NCBI GenBank assembly: GCA_022013615.1
Contig: JAKLQB010000200.1
Coordinates: 1 to 18,090, forward strand
Direction: 5' to 3'
DNA length: 18,090 nucleotides
From: Desulfobacterales bacterium
Lineage (GTDB): Bacteria; Desulfobacterota; DSM-4660; Desulfatiglandales; Desulfatiglandaceae
Made by a program: the position numbers and the translations under genes. The notes under the pieces were generated by a model. The model did not search any database. It saw nothing but the letters and a program-made list of their open reading frames with translations, and was not told the DNA's origin. This document shows, in pieces, positions 1-5,735 of the stretch (position 1 is its first letter; each line of letters begins with the position of its first letter).

Positions 1-87
1 CACAGCAAAGATGAACATAGCGATCAAGATTTCCAGCAGGGTGAAACCTTTCCGGCTTATTGAGCTTGTTTGTATTAATGGATTCAT
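1..87 (-). CDS. gspJ: GspJ, type II secretion minor pseudopilin (N-terminal fragment)
   Basis: Only the first 29 codons are present; the gene runs off the left edge. The ATG lies at 85-87, five bases past the gspI stop. The reading frame gives a short polar leader, then the prepilin-peptidase site: Gly followed by FTLLE with Glu at +5, and a hydrophobic helix (ILIAMFIFAV). That is the class III signal of type IV pilins and pseudopilins. The identity as GspJ rests mainly on position: it is the fourth pseudopilin after gspG, gspH and gspI, as in classical gsp operons. GspJ forms the pseudopilus tip with GspI and GspK. The body of the protein is outside the window, so the family call is by context plus leader. 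Confidence 0.8.
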   Translation of the reverse strand, partial: MNPLIQTSSISRKGFTLLEILIAMFIFAV

Positions 88-92
88 TGACA

Positions 93-500
93 CTATTCAG
101 ATTTTGGGAAAAACCGGTACAGTCTAAGGCGGTATTGATATTGCTTCTCCCCGCCCCAGGAAACCTTCAGGTCTATTCGTTTGAGCAGGTCCGAGACATT
201 TTCAGGTTCTTCAAATGTGATGTCTTCCACGCTGAGTTCCCATGTGTAACCCGGAAAATCCTCTCCGAAATCGCCCGAATCGCCGGCAAGGGCACCCTGT
301 TCGGCCACCTCTATTTCAGCAATTTTGCTCTGGGCCAGAAGCGGTGCTGTTGTATTGAATTTTGCTTCACTCGCCAGCGAGACACTCTGAGACTGCGATC
401 CAAGCACGGCTGTGAGGGCAATGGCAATGATGGCCATTGCTACCATCACTTCAAGGAGTGTAAAGCCGAATGACTTGCGTTTTTGTATCCGATTAAACAT
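93..500 (-). CDS. gspI: GspI, type II secretion minor pseudopilin
   Basis: This is a minor pseudopilin expected at the tip of the type II secretion pseudopilus, with GspJ and GspK. The protein has a basic leader (MFNRIQKRKSFG), a prepilin-peptidase site before FTLLEVMVAM with Glu at +5, and one N-terminal transmembrane helix. The C-terminal half carries the GspI-like pattern of acidic loop, then a strand with WELSVED and a tail with LKVSWGG and YRLRLYRF. I take the ATG at 498-500, giving 135 aa and an 8-base overlap with the gspH stop. Upstream in-frame alternatives are an ATG at 513-515 and a TTG at 522-524, but both lack a ribosome binding site and lengthen the leader. The gspJ start follows the stop after five bases, so translation is probably coupled along the operon. 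Confidence 0.88.
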   Translation of the reverse strand: MFNRIQKRKSFGFTLLEVMVAMAIIAIALTAVLGSQSQSVSLASEAKFNTTAPLLAQSKIAEIEVAEQGALAGDSGDFGEDFPGYTWELSVEDITFEEPENVSDLLKRIDLKVSWGGEKQYQYRLRLYRFFPKSE

Positions 501-999
501 CCTCAAATTCCACATATTTTTCAAGTATCTGGACCCTCCCTAAAAAGGGGCTCAACACAAGGGTGAACTGCCTGCCGTCTTCGGAGGCCAGATGGATAAC
601 TGATTGTTGAACATATCCTTTCTTGTTAAACCGGATAGCAGCCTCCCCTGCTACTTTTTTCCCCTTGCCTTTGAGCCATATGTCAAGAATACGCACGCCT
701 CTGGGAAGAGAAGAAGCCCTTTCGTGTGATATCCGTCTTTCTTCTTCGGTCATTGCAGACGATTCAGGCCAGAATCTATTGGACTCGAGGTCGAAATAAA
801 GGACAAAACCCTGTTGTTCCCGGACTGCCTCGTTTCTTATGGTCTTAATAGTCCCAACCAACCTGCGTGTTGCCGTCTTTAGATTGTCGGTCAACACGGC
901 ATATCGAAATCGCGGGAGTGTGAGCGCCATCATCATCCCGATCAATAAAACCACCACCGTAATCTCAATAAATGTGTAGCCTTTTTTGTCCAGGGGCAT
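493..999 (-). CDS. gspH: GspH, type II secretion minor pseudopilin
   Basis: 168 aa. A short leader (MPLDKKG) is followed by YTFIEITVVVLLIGMMM, which is a prepilin-peptidase site with the conserved Glu at +5 and a transmembrane helix; Tyr rather than Phe at +1 is a tolerated variant. The remainder resembles GspH/FimT C-terminal domains: a long helix with RRLVGTIKTIRNEAV, then strands containing GFVLYFDLESNRFW and an RGVRILDIW segment. GspH is thought to link the GspG shaft to the IJK tip complex. The ATG overlaps the gspG stop codon in a TAATG arrangement, so the two are almost certainly translationally coupled. The stop overlaps the gspI start. Confidence 0.9.
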   Translation of the reverse strand: MPLDKKGYTFIEITVVVLLIGMMMALTLPRFRYAVLTDNLKTATRRLVGTIKTIRNEAVREQQGFVLYFDLESNRFWPESSAMTEEERRISHERASSLPRGVRILDIWLKGKGKKVAGEAAIRFNKKGYVQQSVIHLASEDGRQFTLVLSPFLGRVQILEKYVEFEDV

Positions 1000-1442
1000 T
1001 ATTCCAGCTCCCAGTTATTAACATCCTTATCATTGCCTTCTCCGCCTGGTTCTCCATCAGCACCATATGAAATCAGATCAAAATCACTATTAGCACCGGG
1101 CGAAAGATAGATAAATTCATTGTCCCATGGATCTTTTGGAACCCTGCCTTTTTCCAGGTATCCCCCATCCCGCCAGGCCCTGGGAAGCTGACCGACTGAT
1201 GGCGCCTCAACAAGGGCCTGAAGACCCTGTTCGGTGGATGGATATGACCCATTGTCCAGTTTATATAGCTTTAGAGCAGTCTCAATACTCTCAATCTGTA
1301 CCCTGGCCTTCATCCTCCTGGCTTCTTCAGGTCTCCCCATAATCCTGGGAATAATGAGTCCGGCTAAAATGCCCAAAATTACAATAACTACCATAAGTTC
1401 GATCAGTGTAAAGCCACGCCGATTCATAAATCCAGGTCTCAT
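999..1442 (-). CDS. gspG: GspG, major pseudopilin of type II secretion
   Basis: 147 aa, the usual length for GspG. It is the main building block of the periplasmic pseudopilus. The leader MRPGFMNRRG precedes FTLIELMVVIVILGILAGL, with the cleavage Gly, Phe at +1 and Glu at +5. Downstream are the GspG signatures: the helix with ALKLYKLDNGSYPSTEQGL, the PKDPWDNEFIYLSPG turn, and a C-terminal SYGADGEPGGEGNDKD-type loop, known in PulG-family proteins to bind the structural calcium. A strong ribosome binding site (GGAGGG) sits six bases before the ATG at 1440-1442, which favours this start over the internal Met at residue 6. It follows gspF by 13 bases. Confidence 0.96.
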   Translation of the reverse strand: MRPGFMNRRGFTLIELMVVIVILGILAGLIIPRIMGRPEEARRMKARVQIESIETALKLYKLDNGSYPSTEQGLQALVEAPSVGQLPRAWRDGGYLEKGRVPKDPWDNEFIYLSPGANSDFDLISYGADGEPGGEGNDKDVNNWELE

Positions 1443-1455
1443 TATGTTCCCTCCA

Positions 1456-2682
1456 TTAACGTATCATCTGGTTCATCTCAAATATTGGAAGCAGGATAGA
1501 GATAACAATAAATCCTACGACAACTCCCATCACCAAAATCATGACCGGTTCCAGCATTGAGGTCATGGCCATAATCTTAGATTCCGTCTCCCTCTCATAG
1601 ACCTCTGCGACCTTGTCAAGCATATTCTCCAGTTCACCGCTCTGCTCGCCCACAGATATCATTTGTATTACAATGGGGGGGAACCAGCGGCTTTGAGCAA
1701 GGGACGTGGCAAGACTCGCGCCCGCCTCTATTTCTTCCATGGCATTATCAATTACCTCGGCAATAAGCGTATTATTGACAATGTTCCGGACGATCTGGAG
1801 GGCAGGCAAAGGGGGAACGCCACTTTGAAGCAGGCTGCCGAGCGTCCTTCCAAATCGTGCCATGGCCATTTTCATGTAAATGGCCCCAATAACAGGTGTA
1901 CGAAGCTTGATTTCATCCCAGATATGATTGCCTCTTGGAGTTTTTATCAACTTTTTTATCAATATGGCACAACCAGCCAGGACAAGCAGGACAAGCCACC
2001 AGAAGGACTTGAGAAAATTGCTTACTCCAATCAGCACCAGAGACGGAAGGGGGAGTGTCTGATGCATATCACTGAAAATCTTGGTGATATTGGGGACGAT
2101 AAAAGTAACAAGGAAGAAAAGGATTATGCTTCCAATAAAAAACATAAAAACCGGGTAGGCCAGGGCTGCCTTGAAGCGACCTCGCAAGGCATCCTGGTGT
2201 TCACTGAATTCCGCCAGACGATCCAGAACCAGATCAAGAGAGCCAGAGGCTTCACCAGCCCGTACCATGTTGATGTAGATCTGTGAAAATAATTTGGGGT
2301 GCTGGGATAGGGAAAAGGCCAGGCTCTTGCCTTCATTAACGGATTCCTTCACCTGGGCCATAATCTTTTTCAGCAGCGGATTGACAATCTGGGCTATCAG
2401 TGCGTCCAGAGATGCCACGAGTGTTACACCGGCTCCCAACAAGATCGACAGTTGACGTGTCGTAGCAGAAAGTTCTGCCGGCTTAACCCGTTGAAAAATA
2501 CTGGAGATAGTTACTGAGCTGGAGGGCACATCTTTGGGCCTGGAAGATGTCATTTTGACCTGGACTGGAAAAATTCCGGATCCCCTCAGCTTCTTCCGAG
2601 CCGCTACCGCGCTGTCGGCATCAATAATGCCGTGCACATTCTTGCCGGCCCCGTCAAGGGCCGTATATTCATAGACTGGCAT
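1456..2682 (-). CDS. gspF: GspF, inner-membrane platform protein of type II secretion
   Basis: 408 aa, typical for GspF. It is the polytopic inner-membrane protein that couples the GspE ATPase to pseudopilus assembly. The N-terminus (MPVYEYTALDGAGK) and the RKKLRGSGIFPVQV segment are standard for the family. Two homologous T2SSF domains follow, at about residues 70-195 and 270-400, the second with MARFGRTLGSLLQSGVPPL and GEQSGELENMLDKVAEVYE. Three hydrophobic segments are seen at about 170-195, 225-245 and 375-402. It is the first gene of the operon: a sigma-70 promoter lies about 120 bp upstream, and no gspE, gspD or gspC is found upstream. The start has only a weak, distant GGA as ribosome binding site. 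Confidence 0.96.
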   Translation of the reverse strand: MPVYEYTALDGAGKNVHGIIDADSAVAARKKLRGSGIFPVQVKMTSSRPKDVPSSSVTISSIFQRVKPAELSATTRQLSILLGAGVTLVASLDALIAQIVNPLLKKIMAQVKESVNEGKSLAFSLSQHPKLFSQIYINMVRAGEASGSLDLVLDRLAEFSEHQDALRGRFKAALAYPVFMFFIGSIILFFLVTFIVPNITKIFSDMHQTLPLPSLVLIGVSNFLKSFWWLVLLVLAGCAILIKKLIKTPRGNHIWDEIKLRTPVIGAIYMKMAMARFGRTLGSLLQSGVPPLPALQIVRNIVNNTLIAEVIDNAMEEIEAGASLATSLAQSRWFPPIVIQMISVGEQSGELENMLDKVAEVYERETESKIMAMTSMLEPVMILVMGVVVGFIVISILLPIFEMNQMIR

Positions 2683-2801
2683 AATTCAAAGTATAGGAAA
2701 TCCTTTTTTCAAGATCGGTGAAGCTGCGCAATATAAAATTGCGAAGCCATTTTATAACTTGTTTAAAAATTGGTTTTTTTAGCGGTCTGAGTTTTGCTGT
2801 T

Positions 2802-2830
2802 ATTTTAACAATACTGCTGGTACCTGTCAA
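2802..2830 (-). promoter_or_regulatory. Sigma-70 promoter of the gspF-J operon
   Basis: On the minus strand a perfect -35 box TTGACA (2825-2830) is separated by exactly 17 bases from TAAAAT (2802-2807), one mismatch from the -10 consensus. Transcription would start near 2795, leaving a leader of about 110 bases before gspF. That leader contains a small CGCAAT/ATTGCG hairpin around 2728-2744. This is a sequence match only. Confidence 0.7.
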
Positions 2831-2840
2831 TAGAGAGGAA

Positions 2841-2939
2841 CCATAAGGCAGGCTCAGGCACCCAGGTTTTGAACCTGTTATGGAGCGCATCGCTTTTCAA
2901 AATCACCTCCCTGCCCTCACGGGTGACGATGCCGGGCGC
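2841..2939. other. Structured intergenic DNA: two adjacent dyads upstream of the gspF promoter
   Basis: Within the gene-free stretch 2683-3141 two stem-forming units lie side by side. The first has outer arms CCATAA (2841-2846) and TTATGG (2878-2883), enclosing a CAGGTT-TTG-AACCTG hairpin (2863-2877). The second nests GCG/CGC (2885-2887, 2937-2939), CATCG/CGATG (2888-2892, 2927-2931) and TCACC/GGTGA (2903-2907, 2922-2926). I compared it by eye with tRNA, 6S RNA, RNase P RNA and common riboswitches and found no convincing match. It lies upstream of the gspF promoter, so it cannot be that operon's leader. It could be a small RNA, a mobile palindromic element or decayed DNA. Confidence 0.4.
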
Positions 2940-2956
2940 AACATTATGGGCTTTAC

Positions 2957-2988
2957 AAAAAAAAGGCAAGGTCTGTGATGACCTTGCC
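2957..2988 (-). terminator. Rho-independent terminator, minus strand
   Basis: A perfect 9-bp stem (GGCAAGGTC / GACCTTGCC) with a 6-base loop is followed at once on the minus strand by eight T residues (2957-2964). It is a textbook intrinsic terminator. It starts seven bases after the stop codon of the orphan minus-strand ORF fragment at 2995-3165. No intact minus-strand gene lies directly upstream, so it is probably left from a lost gene. It would also insulate the gspF promoter from upstream transcription. Confidence 0.8.
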
Positions 2989-2994
2989 ATAGAT

Positions 2995-3165
2995 TTATGA
3001 ATATAATTTGGTTAGGCTCTCAATGGTACTTGTAGTACCCTTTACACCTTCTTGCATTTGGCATCCGGTCCATTTATTGGTGCCTTGAACATCTTGACTT
3101 ATTCGTTGCAGTTCATTAGCATTTTGTTGGGTTTCGAGGAAATGGGAAAAATCAGGATTAAAACT
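2995..3165 (-). pseudogene. Orphan 3' end of an unrecognised minus-strand gene
   Basis: An open frame of 56 codons between a TAA at 3166-3168 and a TAA at 2995-2997 has protein-like composition: polar, Gln/Thr-rich, probably helical (for example ETQQNANELQRISQDV and GVKGTTSTIESLTKLYS at the end). It has no plausible start for the whole frame; the only in-frame ATG would leave 20 residues. Its stop is followed seven bases later by a strong intrinsic terminator in the same direction, as expected for a real gene end. The tail loosely recalls phasin-like or chemoreceptor-like helical C-termini, but I do not recognise the family. Its 5' part is antisense to the start of the TPR gene. Confidence 0.4.
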
Positions 3166-4074
3166 TTATTGTTTTTTGCTGCGGCAATCGGCCTCCTTCT
3201 ATTGAGCGTGTCGCCAGCCTTATCAGATCAGATCATCATTAATAGCGATGATCAATTTGAATTTGCACGCAGCGTTATGAATGGCGGGGATTATACCCGG
3301 GCCATAGTTGAATTTGAGAGGTTTACCCATTTCTTTCCCGGCGATCCCCGGGTTCCAAAGGCTCGCCTTCACATCGGGATATGCTATCTAAAGGATCGCC
3401 GCTATGAAGCAGCCCGGGAAGCCTTTTACCAGTTCATTAAATCTGAACCGGATAGCCCCCTCTCCGCAAAGGCCATTTTTCTGATCGGTGAGTCATATTA
3501 TCAACAGGGTATTTCAAAGGAGGCTGAATATTATTTTGTGCAGGTCATAGAAAAGTATCCTGATGTGGATTTGAAAAACGCCGCCCTCTATCGGCTTGGG
3601 TGGACCAGGATGCAGGAAAATAAATGGGGAGACGCATCGGAGGTTTTCGAGAAGGTTGAAAAGGACAGCCTGTTCTATGAAAGCTCCCGGGAACTTGCAG
3701 AACAAAGCCTTAAAGGAGAAGAATTACCTGAAAAAAGGCCGGCATACGCCGGGACACTGGCCATTATCCCGGGTCTCGGACATGTCTATGTTTCCCGATA
3801 CAGGGATGCAATAATATCATTTTTGGTGAATGGACTTTTTATATGGGCAGCAGTGGAGGCTTTTCAAAGTGATCAGGATGTATTGGGTGGAATTCTGACC
3901 TTTATAGAGCTTGGGTTTTACAGCGGCAACATTTATAGCGCGGTTAACGCCGCCCACAAGTATAACCGAAAAGTGCGAAATGATTTCAGGGGGAATTTAA
4001 AAGACGGGCTTGATCTCAATCTTTTTACTGCAAGGAAGGGCCAGATAGGGTTAGCCCTGACATTTTGGTTTTGA
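3142..4074 (+). CDS. Secreted TPR protein with C-terminal hydrophobic domain
   Basis: 310 aa from the ATG at 3142. This start is chosen because it gives a clear Sec signal peptide (MGKIRIK, then a hydrophobic core, then SPALS before DQ), with GAGGA just upstream, although closer than ideal. Residues about 33-175 form at least four tetratricopeptide-like helical pairs, in the style of outer-membrane assembly lipoproteins and CpoB (AIVEFERFTHFFPGDP, AREAFYQFIKSEPDSP, AEYYFVQVIEKYPDVD). Residues about 200-275 are hydrophobic, with IIPGLGHVYVSRYRDA and two membrane-prone segments, reminiscent of TM2/DUF5683-type domains. The protein ends in LALTFWF; the terminal Phe is compatible with, but does not prove, outer-membrane insertion. 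No lipobox Cys is seen. A role in envelope assembly is a guess. An ATG at 3052 in frame would add 30 residues and mask the signal peptide. Confidence 0.75.
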   Translation: MGKIRIKTLLFFAAAIGLLLLSVSPALSDQIIINSDDQFEFARSVMNGGDYTRAIVEFERFTHFFPGDPRVPKARLHIGICYLKDRRYEAAREAFYQFIKSEPDSPLSAKAIFLIGESYYQQGISKEAEYYFVQVIEKYPDVDLKNAALYRLGWTRMQENKWGDASEVFEKVEKDSLFYESSRELAEQSLKGEELPEKRPAYAGTLAIIPGLGHVYVSRYRDAIISFLVNGLFIWAAVEAFQSDQDVLGGILTFIELGFYSGNIYSAVNAAHKYNRKVRNDFRGNLKDGLDLNLFTARKGQIGLALTFWF

Positions 4075-4178
4075 TACAGCCGCAAAAAAGCACCCCGGTG
4101 AAATTGACTCTGTATTTCACTGGGCCCCGATAGCGGGATCTACGCTACGCTCCGACAGGCAAAACACACAAAAAAACA
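4072..4178 (+). repeat. Dispersed repeat copy A (begins with the TPR gene stop codon)
   Basis: This copy starts with TGATACAGCCGC, whose TGA is the stop codon of the TPR gene. It matches copy B (11765-11845, minus strand) at 23 of the first 25 positions, then at a hairpin and again at a tail reading CAGGCAAAA(C/T)AC(A/G)CAAAAAA. Here the hairpin is CCGGTGAAAT (4095-4104), a 9-base loop and ATTTCACTGG (4114-4123), ten pairs with one G-T. Copy A carries about 28 extra bases between hairpin and tail (about 4125-4153), which contain CCCGATAGCGGG. The minus strand shows TTTTTT a few bases beyond the stem, so it could also stop transcription coming from the FHA gene. Confidence 0.65.
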
Positions 4179-4369
4179 ATTTACATATTGGAATATCAAA
4201 TAGTTATGGGCGTCAAAAATATAAATTCCTTTAAAAACCAATCCCACTTAAGACGGGATCTTCGACTTTCCACTATTCTATCATTCCACTATTCCATGCA
4301 TGAGGCAAGATTACCAGGCCTCAGTAAATATCTATAATTTTCCCGCCTTGGCAGAGATTTCCGAGATGT
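4179..4369. other. Gene-free stretch with short degenerate repeats
   Basis: Between repeat copy A and the FHA gene stop I see no gene. A degenerate direct repeat of TTCCACTATTC lies around 4268-4297, and a small TGAGGC/GCCTCA dyad lies at about 4300-4322. The rest is AT-rich with no evident promoter or RNA gene. Confidence 0.5.
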
Positions 4370-5401
4370 TCAATTTGCAGTAATGGCTGAGTTTCCTATG
4401 GCAACCCCTATCAAGCCACTCAGGCTGTCGAACATTGAAAGATCGTCCTTTCGGAATCCCTCGAAAGACCCTGGCGAAGAGTTCAGGTACATTGCGCCGC
4501 GCACTTTTTTGTTGGTTACAATAGGGACATACAGAGTGGAACTCATCTGCTCTGTGTCCATATCCCCTAATTGATCGGCTTGCGCCACATAGGTTGTGTC
4601 TGATACCTTGACCGCTTTGCCGTCCTTTACAATCCGGCCCAACAGGCCAAAGTTATAACGAAAAGTTTCATTGCCATTCTTTTTTCTTGATTTGCAAATA
4701 ACCTCCTCTACTTGGCCCTTTTGATTATTAAATGCGAGGATTGCTGCCTTGTCAATTCTTGGGAGCGTATCGAAGACGTGCCCCAAAAGTTTTTCAAGCA
4801 TCCCATCGATATTCAGCGACTGGCCGAACATTCCTGTTATTTTGTCTAATTCCAGTTTTTTTGGCGATGCTGTGCGCCTTTCATTTATCAGGTTATTCTT
4901 TAAACTCGAGGTATCAGTGTCAGAAGACTCAGGTGAGGGGATTTTACCAAACCTGATCACTGTATTTCCACATGAGACTGTATCTCCATCACCCACCTCA
5001 AAGGCTTCTCCTGATGTAATCACCTCACCGTTAAACCGAGTGCCATTGGTGCTCATTAAGTCCTCGATAAAGAGTGTTTCCCCTACTTTGAAAATCTTCA
5101 GATGCTTTCTCGAAACCATTATATCTTTGATTTGAATGTCATTTCGTGCAGACCTGCCAATAAACATGGTCTTTTCCTTGAGGTCAAATTTTTTGCCTTT
5201 TGCAGGCCCTTCCATGACCCAGAGTTTAGTGGGTATCACCTGTTTTTCTTCCAAAAGTGACATGTCTTCTTTTGGGCGATTATCGGAAGCATTAGCTTTA
5301 TCGGAGAAGGCACGCCCTTTAAATGCGGGGTTTTCGCTAAAGTTTTGAATTATATGACCTCTTGGTTCGGGGGTTCCAATATTTATCTCTACAGTATCCA
5401 T
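4370..5401 (-). CDS. FHA-GAF domain signalling protein
   Basis: 343 aa. An unstructured N-terminal tail of about 55 residues precedes an FHA domain (about 60-152), with the phosphothreonine-binding set: Gly82-Arg83 in FIGRS, Ser97 and His100 in VSRKH, and Asn119-Gly120 in STNGT. A GAF domain follows (about 185-340), starting at IDGMLEKLL and ending in FDSLSGLIGVAIGN. There is no kinase, cyclase or DNA-binding domain, so it is probably an adaptor or sensor that binds a phosphorylated partner and a ligand through GAF; the partner is unknown. The start is fixed by an AAGGAG ribosome binding site six to seven bases upstream. A sigma-54-type promoter lies 62-77 bases upstream. No neighbour is co-directional and close, so it looks monocistronic. 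Confidence 0.9.
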   Translation of the reverse strand: MDTVEINIGTPEPRGHIIQNFSENPAFKGRAFSDKANASDNRPKEDMSLLEEKQVIPTKLWVMEGPAKGKKFDLKEKTMFIGRSARNDIQIKDIMVSRKHLKIFKVGETLFIEDLMSTNGTRFNGEVITSGEAFEVGDGDTVSCGNTVIRFGKIPSPESSDTDTSSLKNNLINERRTASPKKLELDKITGMFGQSLNIDGMLEKLLGHVFDTLPRIDKAAILAFNNQKGQVEEVICKSRKKNGNETFRYNFGLLGRIVKDGKAVKVSDTTYVAQADQLGDMDTEQMSSTLYVPIVTNKKVRGAMYLNSSPGSFEGFRKDDLSMFDSLSGLIGVAIGNSAITAN

Positions 5402-5462
5402 GAGTATCTCCTTAATATTTCTTTTTCCCTTTGCAGGGAATTGTGTTTGATTCAGTTCTTAC

Positions 5463-5478
5463 AGCAAGTAATGTACCA
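5463..5478 (-). promoter_or_regulatory. Putative sigma-54 (-24/-12) promoter of the FHA-GAF gene
   Basis: The minus strand reads TGGTACATTACTTGCT, against the RpoN consensus TGGCACG-N4-TTGCW. The GG and GC dinucleotides have the required 10-base spacing. Mismatches are C to T inside the -24 box and G to A just after it. The predicted start is near 5452, about 50 bases before the ATG. I see no clear enhancer-binding palindrome upstream. Confidence 0.5.
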
Positions 5479-5672
5479 AACTCCATTGAAATAAATTTGG
5501 CATTATTTCTCTATAATTGCAGTACGTTAAACTATGATATAAGTTCCAGAGCACCCTGTGTGTAAAAAAATACCACTACCTCTTGAGAAATCACTTTTCG
5601 GTATTTGGTAAAAGTTTACATACTTTAAGCAGTAAAGGCGTAAACTCTCAATATTTCCGGGCTATATTGGCG
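5479..5672. other. Gene-free stretch between the FHA promoter and purF repeat
   Basis: With the flanking sites, 5402-5735 contains no credible gene. This part is AT-rich. An open frame of 93 codons on the plus strand (5583-5864) runs through a repeat and into the antisense of purF, so I do not accept it as a gene. Confidence 0.5.
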
Positions 5673-5710
5673 AAATCCCCCCCGCCCCCCTTTACAAAAG
5701 GGGGGAGTTT
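5673..5710. repeat. C/G-rich hairpin repeat, copy 1 (downstream of purF)
   Basis: AAATCCCCCCCG is followed by a perfect 9-bp hairpin CCCCCCTTT / AAAGGGGGG (5685-5693 and 5697-5705) with a 3-base loop. The same layout recurs at 7211-7247 on the other side of purF. The stem begins about 30 bases after the purF stop, but no T-run follows on the minus strand, so it is not a canonical terminator. Confidence 0.7.
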
Positions 5711-5735
5711 GAGGAAAATGTTGAAAACAAGCTTT

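Noticed and set aside
1663..2286. 207-codon plus-strand open frame antisense to gspF
   Set aside because: It is antisense to conserved gspF codons; the composition is that of a reverse-complement shadow.
2124..2336. 70-codon minus-strand open frame inside gspF
   Set aside because: It lies wholly within gspF, which has clear family motifs in its own frame.
2669..2890. 73-codon minus-strand open frame overlapping the gspF start
   Set aside because: It spans the promoter and leader of gspF in another frame, is basic and low-complexity, and has no ribosome binding site.
2841..2939. tRNA or 6S RNA in the gspF upstream region
   Set aside because: A GGTTCAAAACC T-arm-like stretch is present, but no matching acceptor stem, anticodon arm or CCA context could be found. 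The open-bubble duplex of 6S RNA is not evident either.
2805..2990. 61-codon minus-strand open frame upstream of gspF
   Set aside because: Its ATG lies at the edge of the intrinsic terminator stem, so its 5' end would be terminator sequence, and the frame then runs through the structured dyads and the -35 box. It has no recognisable motif.
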